A stretch of DNA of 23,227 nt from CAYUVF01 sp964448045 (GCA_964448045.1 CAYUVF010000064.1:1-23227); one strand, 5' to 3'; counted from the stretch's first letter, positions 7,070 to 15,109 are shown. Numbers and translations: made by a program. Notes: a model not told the origin generated them from the sequence alone.

Positions 7070-7854
7070 GCAACCAACGCACCGAAAAAGCCCTCGCCGT
7101 TCGCGACCTCACCGTAGCCTACCGCGAGGATCCCGTGCTGTGGGACATCGACCTGGACGTGCCCGCGAGTACGCTGATGGGTATCGTCGGACCCAACGGG
7201 GCGGGGAAGACGACGCTCATTCAGACGATTCTCGGCCTCGTGGAGCCCGCCGCCGGGCAGGTGCGCATCTTCGGCGCGCCGTACGAAGCGCAGCGCGACC
7301 GCGTCGGCTACGTTCCGCAGCGCGGCAGTGTGGACTGGGACTTCCCGACGCATGCGCTCGATGTGGTGATGATGGGCCTCTACGGCCAGTTAGGATGGTT
7401 TCGCCGCCCCGGACGCGCCGAGCGCGAACAGGCCCGCGCCGCCCTCGACAAAGTAGGCATGCTCGACTACGCCGACCGGCAGATCAGCCAGCTTTCCGGT
7501 GGGCAGCAGCAGCGCGTCTTCCTCGCCCGCGCCCTCGTCCAGGAGGCCGACCTCTACTTCATGGACGAGCCGCTGCAGGGCGTCGACGCCACCACCGAGC
7601 GCGCCATCATCGACCTGCTCCGCGAGCTGCGCGAGCGCGGCTGCACCGTCATCGTCGTCCACCACGACCTGCAGACGGTCGCCGAGTACTTCGACCACGT
7701 GATGCTGCTGAACGTGCGGCGCATCGCCAGCGGATCGGTCGAGGAGGTCTTCACCGAAGAAAATCTGCGTCTCACCTACGGCGGCCGTGTCGGCTTCCTG
7801 CGGCAGCAACAGGGCGAGGTCGCCTCCGAAACGGCCTCCGAGGCCGCGGCTTGA
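7066..7854 (+). CDS. Metal ABC transporter ATP-binding protein (TroB/ZnuC family)
   Basis: This 262-residue cytoplasmic ATPase powers the metal importer. All motifs are intact: Walker A GPNGAGKTT at residues 42-50, Q-loop Q85 in YVPQRGSVDWDFP (the last part is a hallmark of the Mn/Zn transporter subfamily), signature LSGGQ at 143-147, Walker B LYFMDEP at about 163-169, and switch histidine H200 (VVHHDL). Its ATG shares bases with the TGA of the binding-protein gene. An in-frame upstream extension exists but runs inside the preceding gene and is not credible. The first permease gene follows after 95 bases, a wider gap than elsewhere in the cluster. Confidence 0.95.
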   Translation: MSNQRTEKALAVRDLTVAYREDPVLWDIDLDVPASTLMGIVGPNGAGKTTLIQTILGLVEPAAGQVRIFGAPYEAQRDRVGYVPQRGSVDWDFPTHALDVVMMGLYGQLGWFRRPGRAEREQARAALDKVGMLDYADRQISQLSGGQQQRVFLARALVQEADLYFMDEPLQGVDATTERAIIDLLRELRERGCTVIVVHHDLQTVAEYFDHVMLLNVRRIASGSVEEVFTEENLRLTYGGRVGFLRQQQGEVASETASEAAA

Positions 7855-7879
7855 GAGATGTGTTAGCGTGTCCAAAAAG

Positions 7880-7893
7880 GTCATTCGAATGAC
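7880..7893. promoter_or_regulatory. Perfect 14-bp palindrome between ATPase and first permease genes
   Basis: GTCATTCGAATGAC is perfectly self-complementary and lies in the 95-bp gap between the ATPase stop and the permease start. A second weaker inverted pair follows (TTGATT 7894-7899, AATCAA 7917-7922). It could be an internal operator or an mRNA-stability structure; there is no T-tract to suggest termination. Function is unknown. Confidence 0.35.
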
Positions 7894-7949
7894 TTGATTA
7901 TGGACCCCCTTGCTTCAATCAAAGCACAGCCACTTTTGTGAGCAGATAA

Positions 7950-9104
7950 ATGCTCGATCTCTTCCACGAACTCCTGTTCAACTACACGCTGCGCACCGTG
8001 GCCCTCGGCGCGGCCACGCTCGGCATCGTGGGAGGTGGGCTGGGCACGTACGCCGTGCTGCGCGGGCAGAGCCTCCTGGGCGACGCGATCTCCCACGCGG
8101 CGCTGCCTGGCATCGCGCTCGCGTTCCTGCTGACGGGGAGCAAGGCGCCTCTTGTGCTCATGCTCGGCGCGGGCGCCGCGGGCGTCATCGCCACGCTGGC
8201 CATCCTGGGCGTCACCGAGACCACGCGCGTCAAGTACGACAGCGCGCTCGCCCTTATGCTGGCTGTGTTTTTCGGATTCGGGCTCGTGCTGCTGACCTAC
8301 ATCCAGCGGCACGCGGGCGCCAGCCAGGCCGGGCTGGATGCGTTTCTGTTCGGGCAGGCCGCCGCCCTCGTCGAGCGCGATGTGATCACGATGGCTGGGC
8401 TCGGCGGCGCGGCGCTCATCACGATGGGCGTGTTCTGGAAGGAGTTCAAACTGCTGGCCTTCGACCGCGAATTTGGCGCGAGCCTCGGCTTCCCGATGCG
8501 CCCGCTCGACATCCTGCTGACGACGCTCCTCGTGATCGCCATCGTCATCGGGCTGCAGACGGTGGGCGTGGTGCTGATGAGCGCGGTCATCATTGCTCCG
8601 GCGGCGGCTGCGCGGCAGTGGACGGACCGCCTCGGCGTGATGATGGGTTTGGCTGCGGCGTTCGGCGCGGTGAGCGGTGTGGGCGGCGCCGTGGCGAGCG
8701 CGTCGATTCCCAACCTGCCGACGGGCCCCACCATCGTGCTCGTCATGGGCGGCATCGTAACTGTGTCGCTCCTCGGCGCGCCCAACCGGGGGTTGTTGTG
8801 GCAGTGGTGGCGCGACCGGCGGAACGCGCGCCGCCTGCGCCGCGAGACGGTCCTGCTCGATCTCTACGCCCTCGCTCTGAAGCATGACGATCCGACGTAC
8901 GCCCACGCCGAATCCGTCCTCGATGCGATGAACGCCTGGGCGGGCCGCACCCACCGCGCGCTGACGAAGCTGGAGCAGGAGGGCCTCGTGACGCGGGAAG
9001 ACGACCGGCGCTGGCGCCTCACCGAGGCCGGCACCGCCCGCGCCCAGAATCTCGCCGAGGAACGCCCTGCTAACTCCTCCGATGCCGCGAATCCAGAACC
9101 CTGA
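7950..9104 (+). CDS. Metal ABC transporter permease fused to a C-terminal winged-helix domain (TroC-like)
   Basis: This is a 384-residue inner-membrane permease of the ABC-3 family (TroC/ZnuB/MntB). The family motif GDAISHAALPGIALAF appears in the first third, several hydrophobic segments extend to about residue 285, and the conserved MSAVIIAPAAAAR segment is present. ABC-3 permeases usually stop near 270-290 residues. Here roughly 95 more residues follow a basic linker. The region at about 295-372 (ALTKLEQEGLVTRE, then RWRLTEAGTARAQ) has the helix-turn-helix plus wing layout of DtxR-type metal-dependent repressors. I infer a cytosolic wHTH sensor or regulatory module attached to the pore. 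The gene's 3' end runs into a GAATTC-like repeat tract. Confidence 0.9.
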   Translation: MLDLFHELLFNYTLRTVALGAATLGIVGGGLGTYAVLRGQSLLGDAISHAALPGIALAFLLTGSKAPLVLMLGAGAAGVIATLAILGVTETTRVKYDSALALMLAVFFGFGLVLLTYIQRHAGASQAGLDAFLFGQAAALVERDVITMAGLGGAALITMGVFWKEFKLLAFDREFGASLGFPMRPLDILLTTLLVIAIVIGLQTVGVVLMSAVIIAPAAAARQWTDRLGVMMGLAAAFGAVSGVGGAVASASIPNLPTGPTIVLVMGGIVTVSLLGAPNRGLLWQWWRDRRNARRLRRETVLLDLYALALKHDDPTYAHAESVLDAMNAWAGRTHRALTKLEQEGLVTREDDRRWRLTEAGTARAQNLAEERPANSSDAANPEP

Positions 9105-9144
9105 ATCTTGAACTCGCAATTCGACATTCTGAATTCGTAACTCC
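9089..9144 (+). repeat. Degenerate AAYTC-type short-period repeat tract
   Basis: The stretch repeats a G-A-A-T-Y-C-like unit every six to eight bases (GAATCC, GAACCC-like, GAATCT, GAACTC, CAATTC, ACATTC, GAATTC, TAACTC). It covers the last codons of the first permease and the whole 40-bp gap before the second permease. Such tracts are commonly found between bacterial genes as dispersed filler; here one has been read into coding sequence. Confidence 0.45.
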
Positions 9145-10257
9145 GTGACCCTCCCGCAGATCGAAATACAGCTGGTCGCCATCGTCGTGGCCGTGGCCTG
9201 CGCGCTGCCCGGCGTGTTTCTCATCCTGCGTCGCATGGCCATGATGAGCGATGCCATCAGCCACGCCATCCTGCCGGGCATTGTCGTGGGGTTCTTCATC
9301 ACCGAACGTCTCGGCTCCCCGCTGCTGATCGTGGCTGCGGGCCTCACCGGACTCCTCACCGTGGCCCTCGTCGAGCTCATCGAGCGAACCAAGCTGGTAA
9401 AGGAAGACGCCGCCATCGGCATCGTCTTTCCCGTGCTGTTCAGCATCGGCGTCATTCTGATTGCGCGCTACGCCGGCGACGTGCACCTCGACACCGATGC
9501 CGTGCTGCTGGGCGAGCTGGCCTTCGCGCCGTTCGATCGGTTCACGGCCTTCGGGCTCGACCTCGGCCCCCGCGCGCTATGGGTGATGGGTGCCGCGCTG
9601 GGGCTGAACGCACTGTTTCTGGCGCTCTTCTACAAGGAGCTGAAGCTGGCGACGTTCGACGCCGGGCTCGCCGCCACGCTCGGCTTCCTGCCGGGCGTGC
9701 TGCACTACGCGCTGATGGGCCTCGTCTCCCTCACCGCCGTGAGCGCCTTCGACGCCGTCGGCTCCATCCTCGTCGTCGCGCTGATGGTGGGCCCGCCCGC
9801 CACGGCTTACCTGCTCACCGATCACCTCAGCTGGATGATCGGCCTCAGCGCAGGCGTGGGCGCTCTGGGAGCTGTTAGTGGATACTGGTTGGCGCACGCG
9901 CTGGATGCGTCGATTGCCGGATCGATGGCGACGGCCACCGGGCTGATCTTCGGCGCGGCGGTGCTCCTGGCGCCGGAGCGAGGGGTAATCGCGCGCATCC
10001 GCAGGCGCAATCAGCAGACGTGGCGATTTGCCGAGCAGATGCTGGCGATTCATCTCCTCCAGCACGAGAACACGCCGGAGGCCCAGCGCGAATGCCGCGT
10101 GGCGCACCTGCAGGAGCACCTGAATTGGGACGAGCCGTTTGCCGAGAAGGTGGTGCAGCGCGGCACGCGGCGTGGCACCGTGGAGCAGCGCGGCAAGCAT
10201 CTGGCGCTCACCGACGACGGACGCGCCCTGGCCCGGCACGCCCTGGAGCGGACGTGA
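9145..10257 (+). CDS. Metal ABC transporter permease fused to a C-terminal winged-helix domain (TroD-like)
   Basis: This is the second permease of the importer, 370 residues, starting at GTG 9145. The family motif SDAISHAILPGIVVGF, an internal VEDAAIG-type loop (VKEDAAIGIVFPVLF) and the VGSILVVALMVGPPATAYLL segment identify it as an ABC-3 permease pairing with the upstream one. Membrane segments end near residue 285. The remaining 85 residues form a domain containing HLQEHLNWDEPFAEKVV and the wing-like HLALTDDGRALARHAL, similar to the N-terminal DNA-binding domain of DtxR-family repressors and parallel to the tail of its partner. Two permeases with the same type of tail suggest a dimeric cytosolic module. 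The gene ends 23 bases before a composite palindromic repeat. Confidence 0.9.
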   Translation: MTLPQIEIQLVAIVVAVACALPGVFLILRRMAMMSDAISHAILPGIVVGFFITERLGSPLLIVAAGLTGLLTVALVELIERTKLVKEDAAIGIVFPVLFSIGVILIARYAGDVHLDTDAVLLGELAFAPFDRFTAFGLDLGPRALWVMGAALGLNALFLALFYKELKLATFDAGLAATLGFLPGVLHYALMGLVSLTAVSAFDAVGSILVVALMVGPPATAYLLTDHLSWMIGLSAGVGALGAVSGYWLAHALDASIAGSMATATGLIFGAAVLLAPERGVIARIRRRNQQTWRFAEQMLAIHLLQHENTPEAQRECRVAHLQEHLNWDEPFAEKVVQRGTRRGTVEQRGKHLALTDDGRALARHALERT

Positions 10258-10280
10258 TGCCACAGAGTTTGAACCAACAT

Positions 10281-10392
10281 TTGTCATCCCGGACTCCGCT
10301 CCGGGATCTCCCTGAATAAAGCACCGCTCTTCACTTTCGTGATTTCGCTCCGCTCAATTCGTGGAGATCCTGAGTCAAGCTCAGGATGACAA
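10281..10392. repeat. Composite palindromic intergenic repeat, full copy
   Basis: TTGTCATCC at 10281-10289 pairs with GGATGACAA at 10384-10392, and GGATCTCC (10304-10311) pairs with GGAGATCC (10363-10370). Each flank carries its own hairpin: CCCGGA-ctccgc-TCCGGG on the left, and TCCTGAG-tcaag-CTCAGGA on the right. This is the widespread TGTCATCC...GGATGACA class of bacterial intergenic repeats. It sits between the convergent second permease and queD genes, where it may also end transcription. A diverged, partial copy lies at 13105-13206. Confidence 0.7.
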
Positions 10393-10438
10393 GGACGGAG
10401 ACGCGCTGCGGCGCGTTTCCACAGCGAGGATCGGCATG

Positions 10439-10912
10439 TTACTCTGCAGCAGACGCAGCCATCGCCCGCCCCTTAACTCCAGCCTCGGTCACGCGGCGCT
10501 CGGCCTCGGCGTAGCAGGTCTCCGTCTCGGCGAGGCGGACGCGCACGGCGGTGACATCGTGCGCGCGGAGACGGTCGCCGCCCTCCGTGCAGAGGTAGTC
10601 TGCCACGTAGGCCGCCAGGTTTTCCGCCGTCGTATCGCAGGGCAGGACGGCGTGGTTCCAGTCGGTTTGCTCGATGAGGGCGAGCAGTTCTTCGTCCGAC
10701 TCGGCGACCAGCACGGCGTGGTCCCAGGCGTCGACGAGCGGCTTCAGCACGCGCTTGATGTCCTGAAAATCGATCAGCATGCCGCGCGCGTCGGGGGTGC
10801 CTTCGAGCTCCACCGTCATCCGGTACGAGTGGCCGTGGAGGTTATCGCACGGCCCGTCGTGCCACGGCAGCCGGTGGGCGGCTTCCCAGCGAAAACGTTT
10901 GGCAACTTTCAT
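10439..10912 (-). CDS. queD: 6-carboxytetrahydropterin synthase QueD / PTPS-family protein
   Basis: This is a 157-residue, cytoplasmic, zinc-dependent enzyme of the 6-pyruvoyltetrahydropterin synthase family; QueD makes 6-carboxytetrahydropterin for queuosine and 7-deazaguanine synthesis. Zinc ligands are H13 (AAHRL) and H26/H28 (LHGHSY), and the catalytic cysteine is C22 (PCDNLHGH). The DAWDHAVL segment holds the catalytic histidine, PCDTTAENLA matches the family PT-AEN motif, and ETETCYAEAE is the C-terminal substrate-glutamate region. The start at 10912 (MKVAKRFRWEAAH) matches the family N terminus; a longer frame to 10942 adds ten unrelated residues. It stands alone, with no other que genes in the window. 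A role in another pterin pathway cannot be excluded. Confidence 0.87.
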   Translation of the reverse strand: MKVAKRFRWEAAHRLPWHDGPCDNLHGHSYRMTVELEGTPDARGMLIDFQDIKRVLKPLVDAWDHAVLVAESDEELLALIEQTDWNHAVLPCDTTAENLAAYVADYLCTEGGDRLRAHDVTAVRVRLAETETCYAEAERRVTEAGVKGRAMAASAAE

Positions 10913-11117
10913 GACGGATCGGGACAGGTGGCAGGTTAACATACATCTGCTTTCAACGCAACGGGCCCGGAAATGAGCCCGGACCGGACTATCTTCATCT
11001 GTTGTTTGCGAGGCAGGGCTGCGTTACCTACTTTCATCATGCCGCCCGGCGGCACGATCCGTTGCCCACCCGGCGGATGTCCAATCCGTATTTCCCACCG
11101 TCGACCCGAAAGCTCGC

Positions 11118-12473
11118 ATGATTCGTTCAACCCTTTCTCGTCTTCTCATCAGCATGCTCCTGTTAGGCCTCGTTGCCGCGCTTCCGGCGAGCGCCCAGGA
11201 TGCCCCCGGCCGGCCCGGGACCGATAATCTGGATGTGCTCGGCCATCTGCCGCTGGGCCCGCGCTTGAGCGTGGCCGATGTGGATATCGAACAGGAGATG
11301 GACCGGCCCTATGCTTACGTGGCCCGGATGGTCTACGGCGAAGAGGGGCCGCGCGGGATGGATATTATCAACATCGAAGACCCGTCGAAGCCCGAGCGCA
11401 TCTACGAGTGGCGCATCGAGAACCAGGAGCTACACCTGGGAACAGGCGGGATGGACGTGAAGCACTTCAAGTGGAACGATCGCTACTACGTCGTGCAGTC
11501 GCTCCAATTCCGGCAGGGTGGGCCGAACAGCGACCTCGGCGCCGTCGTGCTCGACGTGACGGACCTGCCCGATGCGTCGTCGGTGGAGGAGGTCGCGCGG
11601 ATCCGCGAGCCGGAGCTGCCCGGCGGCTTCCACAACATCTTCGTGTACAAGCACTCCGATGGCCGCGTGCTGCTCATCGCCACGGTGTCCGGCCCCTACG
11701 CGCACGTCTACGACCTCGGCAAAGTCGTTTCGGGCGAGGGGGATGAGGCACTGGTGGGGCGCATTCCCGTCCCGAACTCGGAGGGCGGCAGCCGGGGCTA
11801 CCACGACTTTTACGCCGGCTACCATCCCGATACGGGGCAAGACCGCTTCTACGGCGGCGGCACGGGCGGCTACTACGTCTTCAATATCACCGACCTGCAG
11901 AATCCGGAGCTGATTGTATCGCTCACCGGCATCAGCGGGGTGCGCTACGGGCACACCTTCACGCCCTCGCCCGATGGCCGCTACGTCATCGCCGAAACCG
12001 AGTATCAGTACGCGCCGCTCCGCATCTTCGATCTCCAGCCTGCCCTCGATGGCGAAGTGACGAACATCTCCCGGCCCATCTCGGCGTGGACGGCCAACTG
12101 GAAGCACCTCGTCCATAATCACGAAGTGCGGTGGCCGTACGTCTTCGTCTCCGGCTATCTGGATGGGCTGCAGATCTTCAGCATGATGGATCCGACCGAT
12201 CCGAAGACCGTGGCCTATTACGACACGTACCAGGGCCCGCCGAATACGAACCGCTATGCGATGTTCAACGGCGCCTTTGGGGTCGACGTGCGCAACACCG
12301 ATGGGCTCATCGTGGTAAGCGACATGACCACCGGCTTCTGGACGTTCCAGATGGAGGGCTTCGACGGCTGGAATGGCGCCAACTGGGGCGTACCCGATAT
12401 TTCGAGCGCGCAGGACTGGGAAAACGGCCCCGCCGACCAGACGCCGCCGATTGGCTCGACCTCTGGCAATTAG
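11118..12473 (+). CDS. Secreted LVIVD-repeat beta-propeller-like protein
   Basis: This 451-residue exported protein has a clear signal peptide (about residues 1-26, ending PASAQ). The mature part is built of repeated blocks such as PYAYVARM...GMDIINIEDPSKPE, GGYYVFNITDLQNPE, YVFVSGYLDGLQIFSMMDPTDPKTV and DGLIVVSDMTTGFWTF. This is the YV...G...L.I.D.sdP pattern of LVIVD-type propellers found in surface and periplasmic proteins. There is no catalytic motif I recognise. It is the first of three consecutive exported-protein genes ending in a multicopper oxidase, and the next gene starts 20 bases after its stop. The upstream region (10943-11117) holds two CCCGGCGG octamers (11045-11052 and 11069-11076) but no clear promoter. 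Confidence 0.8.
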   Translation: MIRSTLSRLLISMLLLGLVAALPASAQDAPGRPGTDNLDVLGHLPLGPRLSVADVDIEQEMDRPYAYVARMVYGEEGPRGMDIINIEDPSKPERIYEWRIENQELHLGTGGMDVKHFKWNDRYYVVQSLQFRQGGPNSDLGAVVLDVTDLPDASSVEEVARIREPELPGGFHNIFVYKHSDGRVLLIATVSGPYAHVYDLGKVVSGEGDEALVGRIPVPNSEGGSRGYHDFYAGYHPDTGQDRFYGGGTGGYYVFNITDLQNPELIVSLTGISGVRYGHTFTPSPDGRYVIAETEYQYAPLRIFDLQPALDGEVTNISRPISAWTANWKHLVHNHEVRWPYVFVSGYLDGLQIFSMMDPTDPKTVAYYDTYQGPPNTNRYAMFNGAFGVDVRNTDGLIVVSDMTTGFWTFQMEGFDGWNGANWGVPDISSAQDWENGPADQTPPIGSTSGN

Positions 12474-12493
12474 CTCCTTTTCTTACCATCGGC

Positions 12494-13072
12494 ATGCTCA
12501 CGATGAAGCAGTTGCTCGCCCTTCCGGTTTTCGCGCTGATGCTCGTCGGACTGATCGGCGCAGCGCCCGCCCCCGCCGATGACGCCCCGGCACGCGCCGT
12601 ATGCAAGGCGCCGGATGACGAGGGCCCGGCGTATTACGCCATCGATCTCGTGCCCACGTCGACGATCCCCGGCCTGAAGCGAGCCGAGGGCGTCGGACGC
12701 GTGTCGTATGCGCGCACACCCTTCGGCATCTCGATTTCGCCCGAGGGGAATTACGTTTACGATCTGAGCATCGACATCGATAAGCTGCGCCCGGCGCCCG
12801 AGGGGCAGCACTACGTCGCATGGGTGGCGACCTCGAATCTGGACCAGGTCCAGCGCATCGGGCCGCTCGACGCCGAGCACGAGGCGCAGGGGCAGGTCCA
12901 GTGGAATAAGTATCTCGTCGTCATCACGCTGGAGCGCACCGACGCTCCCGCCGATGCCTCGATGTGGCGCGGGCCCATCGCTCTGCGCGGCCTCTCCCGC
13001 AGCGGCCTGATGCACACCATGGCCGGCCACGGCCCCTTCCAGCAGGAGCCTTGTGCGCAGTATGGGTACTGA
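12494..13072 (+). CDS. Small exported protein of unknown function
   Basis: This 192-residue protein has a hydrophobic N-terminal signal sequence (MKQLLALPVFALMLVGLIGAA) followed by an acidic mature part. Two cysteines frame the mature protein (C37 and one six residues from the C terminus), which could form a disulfide. Beta-rich stretches such as YVAWVATSNLDQVQRIGPLD resemble the small beta-sandwich seen in some anti-sigma-factor C-terminal domains, but this is a weak visual impression and I do not recognise a family. The start could be ATG 12494 or 12503. The frame is open far upstream but overlaps the preceding gene there. Coding density and tight spacing support a real gene co-transcribed with the propeller protein and possibly with the oxidase. 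Confidence 0.7.
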   Translation: MLTMKQLLALPVFALMLVGLIGAAPAPADDAPARAVCKAPDDEGPAYYAIDLVPTSTIPGLKRAEGVGRVSYARTPFGISISPEGNYVYDLSIDIDKLRPAPEGQHYVAWVATSNLDQVQRIGPLDAEHEAQGQVQWNKYLVVITLERTDAPADASMWRGPIALRGLSRSGLMHTMAGHGPFQQEPCAQYGY

Positions 13073-13104
13073 TTGGTGAGTGGTGCGTGGCGAGTGGTGG
13101 TTGG

Positions 13105-13206
13105 TTGTCATCCCGAGCTTGACGAGGCGCCCTGAGCGAAGCGAGGAAGCGCCCTTGGGGTGGATCTCTTCGGGTCAAGCGTGGCTCAGGAGATCTTGAC
13201 TCGACC
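13105..13206. repeat. Composite palindromic intergenic repeat, diverged partial copy
   Basis: TTGTCATCCC at 13105-13114 and the inner GGATCTC (13162-13168) / GGAGATC (13189-13195) pair match the element at 10281-10392, and CTGAGCGAAGCGAGG in between is typical of this repeat class. The closing GGATGACAA arm is missing and replaced by CTTGACTCGACCC, which pairs instead with GGGTCAAG at 13172-13179. It lies in the 225-bp gap upstream of the multicopper oxidase gene. Confidence 0.6.
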
Positions 13207-13297
13207 CAGAGGTGCTAATGTGTAGAATGGCAAGCGTTGGCAGTCTCCCGTTTCCCCATCATCCCCGGTTTGTTTTCATTTCGTTTTCCCTGAGTTG

Positions 13298-15019
13298 ATG
13301 CTCCGCACCGTTGTTGGTTGTTTGCTTTCGTTGGCGCTCGTCGCATCGGCGGCAGCGCAGTCGCATTCCGATATGTCCGATATGTCTCATGGCGCCATGG
13401 GCGCCGGCGCCGCGGAGGATAGCCTGACGTGGCGCATGCCGCCGATGAACATGGAGATGCCGATGATGCCGGGGCTCAAGGGCGCCACGCCCGTCGTGAG
13501 CCCGTTTTTGCCGGGGGCGGGCGTGGATGCCTCCGCGTTGCCCGAGGCAAAGCCGCGCGTCGTCCGCGAGCTGGCTGATGGCGATACGCTGGCACTCACC
13601 GCGCAGCTCGTCCGCCGCACCATCAACGGGCGCACGTTCGTGATGTACGGCTACAATCAGCAATATCCGGGGCCGCTGATTAAAGTGGAGCGCGGCTCGA
13701 CTATCATCGTCGAGTTCACCAATGAAGTCGAGCAGCCCACGACCGTGCACTGGCACGGCCTGCGGCTCGAAAATCGCTTCGATGGCATCCCGTTTGTGAC
13801 GCAAGATCCGGTGGAGGTGGGCGAGGTATTCACGTACGAGGTCTACTTCCGCGACACCGGCATCTACTGGTACCACCCGCACATGCGCGAGGACATCCAG
13901 CAGGACCTCGGGCTGTACGGCAACATGCTGGTCGACCCGCAGCGCGCCGATTACTACAGTCCCGTCAATCAGGAAGAGGTTGTCATTCTGGACGATATTC
14001 TGCTCGATGACAACGGCATGTTGCCGTGGGGCAAGGAGTCGAGCATGCATACGCTGATGGGGCGCTTCGGCAACGTGATGCTCGTCAACGGCCGCACCGA
14101 TTACACCCTCGACGTCGACCGCGGCGAGGTCGTGCGTTTCTTCCTGACGAACGTGGCGAACACGCGCACCTTCAACGTGACCTTCGGCGGGGCGCCGATT
14201 AAGATCGTGGCCTCGGATGTGAGCAAGTACGAGCGCGAGGAGTGGGTATCGAGCGTGCCCATCGCGCCGGCCGAGCGTTACGTCGTTGAGGTGCGCTTCG
14301 ACGAGGCCGGGACGGTGCCCATCACCAACTCTATCCAGGCCATCAACCACTTCCGCGGCGAGTTCGTCCCGCACGTCGACACCCTCGGCACGGTGCAGGT
14401 GAGCGACACGCCCGCCGATCCGAACTACGCCGAGAGTTTCCAGACGCTCCGCGAAAACGAGGACGTGCAGCAAGACATTGCGGCATACGAACCCTACTTC
14501 GACAAGCCGGTCGACCACCGCCTCGAACTCACCGTGCGGGTGAAGGACCTGCCGGTGCCTATCATGCGGGCGATGGAGGTCGATACGCTCTACGTGCCGC
14601 CCATCGAGTGGAACGATGCGATGCCGATGATGAACTGGCTGTCGAGCGCCGAACAGGTGGAGTGGATCCTGCGCGATCGCGACACAGGCCGCGAAAACGA
14701 CGAGATCCACTGGTCTTTTGAGCAGGGCGACGTGGTGAAGATCCGTATCTTCAACACGCCGGAGTCGTTCCACCCGATGAACCACCCGATCCACATCCAC
14801 GGGCAGCGCTACCTCGTGCTGTCCATCGACGGCGAGCCAAACCCGAACCTCGTCTGGAAAGACACGGCCCTCGTGCCGGTCGGCTCCACGATGGAGGTGC
14901 TGGTCGATATGTCGAACCCCGGCGATTGGATGCTGCACTGCCACATCGCCGAGCACCTCGAAGCGGGGATGATGTTCACCTTCAGCGTCGATGGTGCGTT
15001 TTCCCGCAGCAGTCCCTGA
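13298..15019 (+). CDS. Exported multicopper oxidase (laccase/CueO-like family)
   Basis: This 573-residue protein has a signal peptide (about residues 1-20, ending ASAAAQ) and three cupredoxin domains. Copper sites are complete: HWHG at 151-154, WYHPH at 191-195, HPMNHPIHIHG at 492-502, and HCHIAEHLEAGMM at 547-559, with the type-1 cysteine at 548 and a methionine axial position. After the signal peptide comes a Met/His-rich segment (residues 23-58, with repeated DMS, MPPMNMEMPMMP). This is reminiscent of copper-binding tails in copper-tolerance oxidases and could help load copper or oxidise Cu(I). The substrate could be Cu(I), Fe(II), Mn(II) or phenols; the sequence does not decide. The frame also has TTG at 13295, but ATG 13298 is the natural start. 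It forms an exported set with the two preceding genes. Confidence 0.93.
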   Translation: MLRTVVGCLLSLALVASAAAQSHSDMSDMSHGAMGAGAAEDSLTWRMPPMNMEMPMMPGLKGATPVVSPFLPGAGVDASALPEAKPRVVRELADGDTLALTAQLVRRTINGRTFVMYGYNQQYPGPLIKVERGSTIIVEFTNEVEQPTTVHWHGLRLENRFDGIPFVTQDPVEVGEVFTYEVYFRDTGIYWYHPHMREDIQQDLGLYGNMLVDPQRADYYSPVNQEEVVILDDILLDDNGMLPWGKESSMHTLMGRFGNVMLVNGRTDYTLDVDRGEVVRFFLTNVANTRTFNVTFGGAPIKIVASDVSKYEREEWVSSVPIAPAERYVVEVRFDEAGTVPITNSIQAINHFRGEFVPHVDTLGTVQVSDTPADPNYAESFQTLRENEDVQQDIAAYEPYFDKPVDHRLELTVRVKDLPVPIMRAMEVDTLYVPPIEWNDAMPMMNWLSSAEQVEWILRDRDTGRENDEIHWSFEQGDVVKIRIFNTPESFHPMNHPIHIHGQRYLVLSIDGEPNPNLVWKDTALVPVGSTMEVLVDMSNPGDWMLHCHIAEHLEAGMMFTFSVDGAFSRSSP

Positions 15020-15060
15020 TTGGCCATCCAAACGAATGGGCCGTGGAGGCCGGACTGGGA

Positions 15061-15076
15061 GTGACCCCGCGGTCAC
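15061..15076. other. Hairpin after the multicopper oxidase gene
   Basis: GTGACC-CCGC-GGTCAC is a perfect 6-bp stem with a 4-base loop, 42 bases after the oxidase stop. It lacks a T-run, so it is a weak candidate for a transcription terminator and may be fortuitous in GC-rich DNA. Confidence 0.2.
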
Positions 15077-15109
15077 GGGCGATGACGATGAAGCAGTGGG
15101 CGACAACCT

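Noticed and set aside
7881..9455. 524-residue minus-strand frame opposite the permeases
   Set aside because: It is antisense to the ABC-3 permeases and low in complexity. It exists because high-GC codon bias suppresses stops on the complement.
10943..11117. CRISPR-like or iteron array from repeated CCCGGCGG
   Set aside because: There are only two 8-base copies, expected fairly often in DNA of this GC content.
12131..12493. In-frame N-terminal extension of the small exported protein
   Set aside because: It overlaps the propeller gene, is arginine-rich, and would bury the signal peptide; ATG 12494 is preferred.
15061..15076. Rho-independent terminator of the oxidase gene
   Set aside because: The stem is perfect but no T-tract follows; kept only as a low-confidence hairpin.
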